A stretch of 48,520 nucleotides of DNA, taken from positions 1 through 48,520 of the forward strand of contig DATMNI010000221.1 in assembly GCA_035570275.1 (NCBI GenBank), given 5' to 3'. Position 1 is the first letter of the stretch, and each line of letters begins with the position of its first letter. Under the pieces are notes generated by a model. That model searched no databases and was not told the DNA's origin. It saw nothing but the letters and a program-made list of their open reading frames with translations. The stretch comes from DATMNI01 sp035570275. Lineage in GTDB: Bacteria > Acidobacteriota > Terriglobia > Bryobacterales > Bryobacteraceae. The position numbers were made by a program, and so were the translations under genes. Of the stretch, positions 15,939 through 23,267 are shown piece after piece.

Positions 15939-18080
15939 TTATTTGACCAGTGTGAAGTCCACCCATTGCGCCGCCGCCTGCAACTGCTTTTTCTCTAATC
16001 GATCGTAGGCGGTCAGTTCGAGGGCGTAGTCGCCCGTAGGCAGCGTTGCGGGCAGCTTAATCTCGCCGGTCGCGTGCACACCCTCCGTGGAGGTTCCATC
16101 GGCTATTGGCAACGGAATCGGCTGGCCCCTGAAGATCTGCTCCGGACCTCGAAACAGACGCACCGCGACGTCGATCTTCGGTTTCCCCGTTTGTCTGTCG
16201 ATCAGCGACCCGTACACCGTGCAGTCGTACTGCAGCACCGCGCCCGGCGCGAACACGCGTGTCACGGGACTGCCCGCGCCGATCACGCCCGCGCGAGTCA
16301 ATGCTTCATTCCGGTTCGAATCGGAATCGTAGAGCTGCACGCTGGAAACCGCGATTCCCGCCCGGTTAAAATCCGGGATCTCCACAAGGGTTGTTGCCGA
16401 CCCTGCCCGCTCCGAGTTTGCGTCCCACGCCGCGATGCGCAACTGATACGGGCCTGGCTTCGGAATCTCGATCTCCAGGGTGTATACCAATCCCGACGCC
16501 ACGATCCGATTCATCTCGGCGGGCGCGATTGCGCCCGCGAACGTCTTATCGCTGCTGGCAACGGCTTCGTTATTCGTCCCATATGCCGCGGCCACCACCT
16601 CCAAATTCAGTTGCTTCCTGCCGTCCGGGGCATCGCCAAAGCCGAGGGCGTGCGCGTCAATCACCAGCATCGCGCGCAGCATGGCAGGGCGGCGGCCAGT
16701 CTTGGGATCCTTCTTCCTCGACGCTGAATAGAACGCGCTTAGATGCACGGGAAAACCGCTGGCCTGGAATGGCGAGAACAGAGCCTTGCGTAATTCCTCC
16801 TTGCCCAACTGCTGGGCCGTATCTTCCCTTGCCGAATCCATCAGCGCGGCTGCGGGTGGATCGGGCGTTCCGGCAAAGCCGTTGCGAGAGCGGACCTGCA
16901 AACCCGGCCGCAGAACTTTGACCTCGATTCTATGGAACTGCGGAAGCCCGCGCACTGGATCGAAATCGGCGCGTTGCGGCTGATATCCGATCAGATAATA
17001 GCCGGCCATGTCGTCCAGGGCGTTGGCCAACCCCTGGTCCAGGTCGTTGTTGTCGTGAAAGAAAATGCCGCCGGTTCCCCGCGCCATTTGGTCGAGACTT
17101 TTTTGAGAGGCGCGGTAGAATGCTTGCCGCCCTCCTTCCGCGGCTCCGATCTTCCGCGGCCCGCCGCCCCCCGCACAACTGTTGCACACGTCCACGGCGC
17201 TGAGAAAGAAGGACGCGAGTCCGCGCGGGTCGAACGTGTAGAGCACCACCGACGCACGATTGGCGAGTTGGACAATTCCGTCCACCGATTGGCTGAATCC
17301 GCCTGAAAAAAGCGCGATCGCCTTTCGGCCGGGCATCTCGCGCAGTCCCTGAATCGCGTAAGCCACAGCGGCCAGCGTGCCCATGACTTTAGTGGGGGCC
17401 CGAATGGCATTGAGGCGCGCGTTGCTCTCCGTCCGGACCCTTCGGGCCGCGTCGCCGATGTTGGTTGGTTCATACCAGGTCTGACCGGTACGTCCCGGCA
17501 CATAGCGCACACGTTCGATGGCGGCATGGAGTTGTCGCTTGTCGTTGGTGAGCTGCTCCATCACACCAATCCCGCCTGAGGTAGTCATGATCGATACCAG
17601 ATCGCCCGCCTGCATTTGCCGGTCGACAAATCGATTCATCGCCTTCCGGACATTCGGGATATCGTCCGAAGAAAGACCGAAGTCGTCGGCGATCATCACG
17701 ATCGTGCGATGAACCTGGTCCTGCCGCAGCGTTTTCGCGGGGGCGAGATTCGCTTCTGCGGGCACTCCGCCGAGCTGCTTCGGCCCTGATTGCGCGGGCA
17801 TTGGTTGCGCGGACGCGCTTTGCATGGCAGTCCCCTGCACATCCGAAAAATGTGTGATCTTCTGCGGCTTACCGTCCTGGAGGATCTCGAAGTCTTCCGG
17901 CTTCAGGTCCGCAACGTGACGGCCTTGCGCGTTGGTGACCACCGCATCTACCTGCACCAGATCGACGGTCACACGGATCACGGGATCGGCGGATTGCTTG
18001 CCGGTTCGCTGTGGCATGAGGGGCACGGTCCCGAGCACTATCAGCCCGACGGCCCCGGCATATCGTAAAGAACGCGTCAT
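15939..18080 (-). CDS. Exported VWFA-domain protein of the acidobacterial type
   Basis: About 713 residues. The signal segment is MTRSLRYAGAVGLIVLGTVP. Next comes VTVDLVQVDAVVTNAQGRHV with DLKPEDFEILQDGKPQKITH, the defining opening of the 'VWFA-related Acidobacterial domain' family. The von Willebrand A domain covers about 100-330 (TIVMIADDFGLSSDDI, KAIALFSGGFSQSV, VLYTFDPRGLA). Its metal-ion site is degenerate because DxSGS reads ADDFGLS. The C-terminal 300 residues are beta-rich repeats, perhaps Ig-like. Start 18080 is chosen over 18095 because it begins the signal peptide and has GGAG upstream. The function is unknown, and many copies per genome are usual in this phylum. A glycine-rich loop (CAGGGGPRKIG) carries two cysteines. 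Confidence 0.85.
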   Translation of the reverse strand: MTRSLRYAGAVGLIVLGTVPLMPQRTGKQSADPVIRVTVDLVQVDAVVTNAQGRHVADLKPEDFEILQDGKPQKITHFSDVQGTAMQSASAQPMPAQSGPKQLGGVPAEANLAPAKTLRQDQVHRTIVMIADDFGLSSDDIPNVRKAMNRFVDRQMQAGDLVSIMTTSGGIGVMEQLTNDKRQLHAAIERVRYVPGRTGQTWYEPTNIGDAARRVRTESNARLNAIRAPTKVMGTLAAVAYAIQGLREMPGRKAIALFSGGFSQSVDGIVQLANRASVVLYTFDPRGLASFFLSAVDVCNSCAGGGGPRKIGAAEGGRQAFYRASQKSLDQMARGTGGIFFHDNNDLDQGLANALDDMAGYYLIGYQPQRADFDPVRGLPQFHRIEVKVLRPGLQVRSRNGFAGTPDPPAAALMDSAREDTAQQLGKEELRKALFSPFQASGFPVHLSAFYSASRKKDPKTGRRPAMLRAMLVIDAHALGFGDAPDGRKQLNLEVVAAAYGTNNEAVASSDKTFAGAIAPAEMNRIVASGLVYTLEIEIPKPGPYQLRIAAWDANSERAGSATTLVEIPDFNRAGIAVSSVQLYDSDSNRNEALTRAGVIGAGSPVTRVFAPGAVLQYDCTVYGSLIDRQTGKPKIDVAVRLFRGPEQIFRGQPIPLPIADGTSTEGVHATGEIKLPATLPTGDYALELTAYDRLEKKQLQAAAQWVDFTLVK

Positions 18081-18117
18081 GCGGCCGGGCTCCAACCGGC
18101 GGAAGTTCGCTAGTCTT

Positions 18118-19749
18118 CTACTCCGGCTTCGGCAGGGGGCGCCGCGGCAGCATCTCCTTGCGCGTGGCAGTCTCGTACACCATGGTTGCGATCACGGCGG
18201 AGGCCTGCATCAGGTCCTCGGGGACCGCGTGATCCCAGGTGTCCATGTTGGAGTGGTGCGTGACCGTGCCGTAATCCAGCGGGTCCTGGATGAACTGGAA
18301 GCCCGGCAGGCCCACGGCCGCGAAGCTCAAATGATCGGTGCCGCCGGTGTTGCGGATCGAAACCGTGGTCACGCCCATGTCGCGGAACGGAGCCAGCCAC
18401 GACTCGAAGATCGGCCGCATCGCTTCATGGCCCTGCAAGTACACGCCGCGGATTTTCCCGCTGCCGTTGTCCAGGTTGAAATAACCGGAAAGTTTGCCGT
18501 GTTCGGAAGTGACCTGCATGGTTTTGGAATCGGCAAAGTGCTCCTTCACGTAGGCGCGCGAACCGAACAAGCCCTGTTCTTCGCCGCCCCACAGACCGAT
18601 GCGGACGGTGCGGTCCAGCTTCAGGTTGAGGGCCTTCAGAATGCGCATCGCCTCGATCATCACGGCGCTGCCAGCGCCGTTGTCGGTGGCGCCGGTGCCG
18701 GAATGCCAGGAGTCGAAGTGGGCGCCGACCATCACGATTTCCTCTTTCTTGTCGCCGCCGGGAATCTCGCCGATGATGTTCAGGCCGTCCATGTCGCGGT
18801 CCGACGTGGTGGCTTTCAGGCTCAGGCGGACGCGCACCGGGCTCTTCTTGTCTACCAGCCGGGCGATCCGGTTGTACTGTTCGGCGGTCACCACGAACGT
18901 GGGCGGGGCCGGAGTACCGGCTGCCTTGAAACCGCCTGCCGCTTCGCTGAAAAGCATGCCTTCGTGGGCGCGTTCGTCTTCCCGCAGCACGCCGGCGACG
19001 CCTTCCCTGGCGAAGAACTCACCGCGCTCAGCCGCCGTCTGGTCGGAGAGATCGTACAACTGCTCCATCAGCGCGTTGGGCAAACTGCTGAAGAACTTGC
19101 CCATTTCGGCTGGGTCTTCGGGCCATTCCAGGTCGTCCAGTCTCTTGGCGGTGAGCTTGGAGGCGGGCGCCGGAGCGTTCGCCAAGTCGGCCAGTTCAGC
19201 GGCGGTATAGCGCCGGAACTGCGGGCTATTCTGCGGGGCAGGCACTTTGGGCTCGCTGAGCAGCACGATCTTGCCGCGCAATTTTCCGGCCCATTTCGCG
19301 CGATACGCCTGCCATGCCTCCTTGGATTTCTTCGGACCATTGCGGAATGACACACCTAGCGGCGCCAGCACGAGTTCGGCGGTGACCGGGCCGTTGGTGG
19401 AGGCGCTCCAAGCCAGCGGCACGGCGGTAAGCTGCGAGTAGCGCGGCTCGATCAACTCCAGTGACGATTGTTCCAGCGACCAGGCTCGCCCGAACGGTCC
19501 CCACTTTTCGAGATGCACCTTCTCCAGGCCGTAGCCGTTCAGTTCCCCCATCGCCCATCGCGCCGCGTCTTCGAACCCCGGCGACCCGGTGAGCCGTGGG
19601 CCGTGGACGTCGGTCAGATTGCGCAAGGTCTCCATGACCCGGGAACTTTCGAAGGCTTCGGTTTTGATGCGATCGACTGTCCCCAGATCGACGCGCTCCT
19701 GAGGCAGCGCGGGCAGCGCCAGGAGCACGAGGGCGGCTATTTTTCTCAT
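18118..19749 (-). CDS. Secreted M28-family peptidase (carboxypeptidase Q-like)
   Basis: 543 residues. Signal peptide MRKIAALVLLALPALPQE. The next segment, LRNLTDVHGPRLTGSPGFED, and a PA-type insert at about 110-260 match the carboxypeptidase Q/PGCP branch. The zinc-site motifs are all visible: GAHFDSWHSGTGATDNGAGS (H and bridging D), WGGEEQGLFGSRAY (catalytic and metal Glu) and GGTDHLSFAAVGLPGF (final His). It should be an active aminopeptidase or dipeptidase outside the cytoplasm. The ATG at 19749 begins the signal peptide. The open frame continues upstream only through a simple repeat. It ends 38 bases before the VWFA gene, so the two may be transcribed together. Confidence 0.9.
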   Translation of the reverse strand: MRKIAALVLLALPALPQERVDLGTVDRIKTEAFESSRVMETLRNLTDVHGPRLTGSPGFEDAARWAMGELNGYGLEKVHLEKWGPFGRAWSLEQSSLELIEPRYSQLTAVPLAWSASTNGPVTAELVLAPLGVSFRNGPKKSKEAWQAYRAKWAGKLRGKIVLLSEPKVPAPQNSPQFRRYTAAELADLANAPAPASKLTAKRLDDLEWPEDPAEMGKFFSSLPNALMEQLYDLSDQTAAERGEFFAREGVAGVLREDERAHEGMLFSEAAGGFKAAGTPAPPTFVVTAEQYNRIARLVDKKSPVRVRLSLKATTSDRDMDGLNIIGEIPGGDKKEEIVMVGAHFDSWHSGTGATDNGAGSAVMIEAMRILKALNLKLDRTVRIGLWGGEEQGLFGSRAYVKEHFADSKTMQVTSEHGKLSGYFNLDNGSGKIRGVYLQGHEAMRPIFESWLAPFRDMGVTTVSIRNTGGTDHLSFAAVGLPGFQFIQDPLDYGTVTHHSNMDTWDHAVPEDLMQASAVIATMVYETATRKEMLPRRPLPKPE

Positions 19750-19763
19750 TTCAGCAGTATACA

Positions 19764-19854
19764 GGTGGCCGGAAGGCGGTGGCCGGTGGCCGGTGGTCGG
19801 TGGCCGGTAGTCGGTGGTCGGTGGCCGGTGGCCGGTGGCCAGGGGCCGGTGGCC
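19764..19854. repeat. Heptanucleotide array, 13 units of GGTGGCC type
   Basis: Thirteen contiguous seven-base units, mostly GGTGGCC with variants GGTGGTC, GGTAGTC, GGAAGGC and AGGGGCC. The array lies 14 bases upstream of the M28 start codon, between divergent genes, so copy-number change would alter promoter spacing. It has no spacers and is not a CRISPR. Confidence 0.9.
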
Positions 19855-19899
19855 GGTTTTTTGAAACCGCGCGCCGCGGGGCTCGTCAGTAGGGTTCAG

Positions 19900-21375
19900 A
19901 TGCGGCGGATGGCGGTACTGGCGGTCTTTTGTGCCGGGGTTGCGGCTGGTGCGGACCGCAAGCAGGTTGAATCGCTGATCCAGCAGGTTCGCGACGTCAC
20001 CGGCGCGGAACCGGCGCTGCTTTCGGTGGATACGCAAATTCGTCTGGCTGCGGCCACGGCCAAACTGCATCCCAAGAAGGCGTTGGAAGCGGCGCGCGAT
20101 GCCGGAAGCCTGCTGCTCACGCTGGGCGATCCGGAGACGCGCGGCCAGTTGGGAGTGCGGCTGACGGAGGTGCTGCGGCAAATCGACCCGGAGGAGGCGC
20201 GGCGGTACGTGTTGTCGATGGAACGGCGAACCGTATCAGGTGCATATCGGGATGGCGTATATCGGGACACCAAGGCGGAGGCGCTGGATTTCGTGGTGCG
20301 GTATTGGATACCGCGCGACCGCAAGCGCGCCGTGGAGGTACTGAGCGAGGCGATCGGCGCCGGCGCGTTCCGGGCAGAGAGCGTCCAGGAACTGATGGAT
20401 CTGCTGGGCGCCGAAGAGCCGGCGGCGGTTCCGGGCCTGTTCGCGGTGCTGCTGGCGGCGTTCCCGGAAGAGGGCGCCACGGACCGCGATTGCCTCCTCC
20501 TGCTGCGGCGTGCGGCTCACGTGGCGCCGGCCGCTTCGGCGCTGGCGGTGGAGGCTGCCCGGAAGATTCTGCGGGCTCTGGATTCCAAGCGGTTTCAGGA
20601 AGACCCGGAGTGGCGCGTGGCCGGCCAATACAGTGTGGGCGGCAGCACCGTGAAGGCGGAAAGCGCTCGCGACGCCATTCGGTTGGAGGTGGCGGGCTTG
20701 CTGGCGACGTTCAGCCCGGAAACTTACAACCAATACGCTGAGCGATTCGGCCTGGATCTGGCGGCGGCGCAAAGCATCACGGCGGCATCGGACCTGAAGC
20801 TCAGCCTTCGCAATCCGGGAGATCGTGAAGACTCGCCGCTGGCTGCCGTAATGATGCGGGGCCGCCCGGCGCTTCCGCCGGCCGAACTGGTGCAGCCCTC
20901 TTACACGGAGCCGGTGGAGGCGGCGGTGGAGCGCGCCCGGTTGGACGATGCCGGCTCATCCCGTGCGCTGACGCTGGTGGAGATCGCGATGCGGCGCGAC
21001 GCCACACCGGCCCAGCGGGCGCAGATCTCGGGCGAAGCCATCGATGCGGCGGAAAAGGATCCGCTGCTGTACAGCCGGCTCTGGGTATACGAGGGGCTGT
21101 TGCCCTACTTGTGGCAGCACGGGAATTTTGCGCTGGCCATAAAGGCCGGTCAAGCGATGGCGCGCACGGTGGCACGTTTCTGTAAGTGCGAAGACCGGGC
21201 TTGCGGCAGCCTGAAGGAGCGCGCCGAGTGTCTCACCGCCAACCAGCGGGTGGCGGAAGATCTGTTCAACTTCGAGATCGCTCCCGAAGATCTGGGGATC
21301 GGCGACCCAAGCCTGCGGGCGCGCAGCCTGCTGCTGAAGTTGAGAGAGATGGCGCTGCCCGTCGCGGCGAAGTGA
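19900..21375 (+). CDS. Predicted secreted helical protein of unknown function
   Basis: 491 residues. ATG 19900 gives the signal peptide MRRMAVLAVFCAGVAAGADR. The mature part is almost entirely alpha-helical and alanine/leucine-rich (LAAATAKLHPKKALEAARDA, VEVLSEAIGAGAFRAESVQE), which suggests HEAT- or TPR-like solenoid repeats without clear signatures. Near the C-terminus a tight cysteine cluster, RFCKCEDRACGSLKERAECL, stands out in an otherwise cysteine-poor chain. It may form disulfides or bind metal. I do not recognise the family. The gene is divergent from the M28 peptidase across the heptamer array and is followed by a palindromic element. Confidence 0.75.
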   Translation: MRRMAVLAVFCAGVAAGADRKQVESLIQQVRDVTGAEPALLSVDTQIRLAAATAKLHPKKALEAARDAGSLLLTLGDPETRGQLGVRLTEVLRQIDPEEARRYVLSMERRTVSGAYRDGVYRDTKAEALDFVVRYWIPRDRKRAVEVLSEAIGAGAFRAESVQELMDLLGAEEPAAVPGLFAVLLAAFPEEGATDRDCLLLLRRAAHVAPAASALAVEAARKILRALDSKRFQEDPEWRVAGQYSVGGSTVKAESARDAIRLEVAGLLATFSPETYNQYAERFGLDLAAAQSITAASDLKLSLRNPGDREDSPLAAVMMRGRPALPPAELVQPSYTEPVEAAVERARLDDAGSSRALTLVEIAMRRDATPAQRAQISGEAIDAAEKDPLLYSRLWVYEGLLPYLWQHGNFALAIKAGQAMARTVARFCKCEDRACGSLKERAECLTANQRVAEDLFNFEIAPEDLGIGDPSLRARSLLLKLREMALPVAAK

Positions 21376-21380
21376 ATCTT

Positions 21381-21590
21381 GTGGGGCAGGTTGCTAACCT
21401 GCGGCGGATTGTTAATCCGCCCGCGCGATGCGGCAGCGAGCCAGTTCCGCGTTTGTGGCCTCGCCCACAGAGTAAGACAGGCGGCTTGCCAATCCGTCGC
21501 ATTCTCGAAAGTCGCGTGTGGAGGTTCGGCTGTGCGCCAACTCCCGGCGGGCGGATTGCCAATCCGCCGCAGCTTGCCAAGCTGCCCCAC
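21381..21590. mobile_element. MITE-like element with ~43-bp terminal inverted repeats
   Basis: The left arm (21381-21423) and the reverse complement of the right arm (21546-21590) both read GTGGGGCAG-TTG-AA-CTGC followed by GGCGGATTG-AATCCGCCCGC, differing at only a few positions. Each arm is itself two small palindromes of the form xxTTGnnAAxx, for example GCGGATTGCCAATCCGC. An internal partial unit, GGCGGCTTGCCAATCC, lies near 21481. There is no transposase frame in the 210 bp and I see no target duplication. A single arm is present at 5083-5123. It starts six bases after the stop of the upstream gene. Confidence 0.7.
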
Positions 21591-21781
21591 ATAACGCCAC
21601 GGCCGACTTTCATCCTTTCCCCTGTGCGCCCGGCGCACATCGAGTAAGTAGCGGCGCGCATGGGGCCTGAGCCTTCGTTCTTCCACGCGGTGGGGGTGTC
21701 CCAGTTGAGTCCGGCGGCGGTGAACCCGCATGCCTTCAGTGTAAACCGGAGGGCGGTTTTGCCGCGGCGTTCGTGCCGTTC

Positions 21782-21857
21782 GGGCAAATTGCCCAAATCG
21801 CGATTTCTATCTTGTTGTAAGGATACGAGTTACCAGATCGATTTGGGCAAATTGCCC
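21782..21857. repeat. 19-bp inverted repeat with nested palindrome
   Basis: The left arm GGGCAAATTGCCCAAATCG (21782-21800) and right arm CGATTTGGGCAAATTGCCC (21839-21857) are inverted copies with one mismatch, 38 bases apart. Each arm also contains the near-palindrome GGGCAAATTGCCC. It lies downstream of the ankyrin gene and is either part of its 3' end or the remains of a small element. Confidence 0.65.
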
Positions 21858-21869
21858 AAGAAACCCCGT

Positions 21870-21889
21870 CACAGGCAGGAATGCCTGTG
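21870..21889 (-). terminator. Hairpin at the 3' end of the ankyrin gene
   Basis: CACAGGC-AGGAAT-GCCTGTG is a perfect 7-bp stem touching the ankyrin stop codon at 21890-21892. There is no T-run. The sequence has the look of a dispersed palindromic unit that can serve as a transcript-stabilising or weak terminating hairpin. Confidence 0.45.
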
Positions 21890-23104
21890 CTACGCACGCG
21901 CGCCGCGTTCGCGCAGGAACTGCTCCATCTTCTCCTGCTTCGCCTTGATAGCGGCGGCTAGCGGTGTGGTGGCGACGCCTTTCAATTGGTAGGTGGCGTT
22001 GATATCGGCGCCGTGTTCGAGCAACAGCGCGGCCAGATCGGTGTAACCCTTGGACGCCGCCAGATGGAGCGTGGTCATGTTAAACGACCGGGTGTCCACG
22101 TTGGCGCCCGCCTTGAGTAACTGCTCGGCGATGGCAGTTTGTGGATTGCCCCAGGCAGTGTAGGACAGGATGGCGATATCGTGCGCGCCGCGTTCGTGGA
22201 GGCAAAGCGGGTCGGCTGCGATCGCCTCTTTCACCTTCTCGGCCATGCCCAGCAGGACCGCGGTACAGGTGGAGATGGCGGCCCCGCGATCGGCCAGCCA
22301 GGAGGCAATGGGCACTCGGCCGACATGGGCGCCGGCTTCCACGGCCAGTTCATCCCAACTGGCGCGGGTGTTGAGCAGCGCCGGCGTGTCCTGGCAAAGT
22401 TGCTTGACCTTTTCGAGATCGGCGTGGGCCAGCCGGACGAACTGGTTGACCTGGGTCCAGGGAACGCCGTTGGTGTCGTCCCGAGTGACGGGTTGGCCTT
22501 GGGCATCCTGAATGTAGCGGCGATTGTAGTGGACCTGCTCGATCTTGGAGGCGTTGCGCAGGACCTGTATGGCCTCGCCGGTGGCGGCGGCGGTTTCGCG
22601 AGGGGTGACGCGCGCCCCGCGATGAATCAACAGTTCGGCCAGGTCGGCATAGCCGCGGGCGGCGGCCAGGTGGAGCGCGGACTTGCCGGCGCCATCCGCG
22701 CCATGGCGGGCGGCGTTGGGGTTGGAGGCATTCATCAGGAGCGGCTGGGACATGGCGGTGGCCACGTCGTGGTCCGGATAATCGACGGCGGCGAGCAACG
22801 GGGACTCGGGGCCGGCGCTCAATTCGGCGCCGCGGAGTTGCAGGAAAAGGACCATCTCGGGCTTGCCGTTAGCGGTGGCGAAGTGCAGCGGCGTGCGCCC
22901 GTCGGCAGTCGGGCGGCGCACAATTTCCGGGTCGGCGTCGGCCAATTCCGTAGCGCGCGGAATGTCGCCGGCGGCGGCGGCCTGGAAGATATCTAGTCGA
23001 GTGGTAGCGGCGGGGTGGGCCGCCACCTGGTCCGTAACCTGAGCCCGAAGAGCTCCGGCGGCGGCGAGCCCGCCCAAGAAGAAGTTGCGTCTGGAGTTTT
23101 GCAT
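21890..23104 (-). CDS. Tat-exported ankyrin-repeat protein
   Basis: About 404 residues. The N-terminus MQNSRRNFFLGGLAAAGALR is a twin-arginine signal. At least four ankyrin repeats are clear: ADGRTPLHFATANGKPEMVL, KSALHLAAARGYADLAELLI, FNMTTLHLAASKGYTDLAAL and a final LEHGADINATYQLKGVATTP. Further degenerate units lie between 150 and 320. Ankyrin arrays bind proteins, and the partner is unknown. Bacterial ankyrin proteins are often periplasmic protectors or inhibitors. ATG 23104 or ATG 23113 (three residues longer) are both possible. It is divergent from the TPR regulator gene with about 160 bases between them. Confidence 0.88.
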   Translation of the reverse strand: MQNSRRNFFLGGLAAAGALRAQVTDQVAAHPAATTRLDIFQAAAAGDIPRATELADADPEIVRRPTADGRTPLHFATANGKPEMVLFLQLRGAELSAGPESPLLAAVDYPDHDVATAMSQPLLMNASNPNAARHGADGAGKSALHLAAARGYADLAELLIHRGARVTPRETAAATGEAIQVLRNASKIEQVHYNRRYIQDAQGQPVTRDDTNGVPWTQVNQFVRLAHADLEKVKQLCQDTPALLNTRASWDELAVEAGAHVGRVPIASWLADRGAAISTCTAVLLGMAEKVKEAIAADPLCLHERGAHDIAILSYTAWGNPQTAIAEQLLKAGANVDTRSFNMTTLHLAASKGYTDLAALLLEHGADINATYQLKGVATTPLAAAIKAKQEKMEQFLRERGARA

Positions 23105-23267
23105 AGCCCTCATTTTGCGGTTGTTGCCGGAGCCGCGCCAGACATGCCCGGTCAATTTTGTATTAGCGGCGAAATGGCTTGTTTGGGCTTGGTTACGCGG
23201 GCTGGTCAATGCGGACGGGGCAGTGAATCGGGGTGGATCAGCGGCCGATGACCCGTATACTGGGTGC

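Noticed and set aside
17932..19350. A 472-residue open frame on the plus strand
   Set aside because: It runs antisense through parts of two well-supported genes (VWFA and M28) and crosses their boundary.
19764..19854. Possible CRISPR array
   Set aside because: The units are seven bases long, contiguous and without spacers. No cas gene is present.
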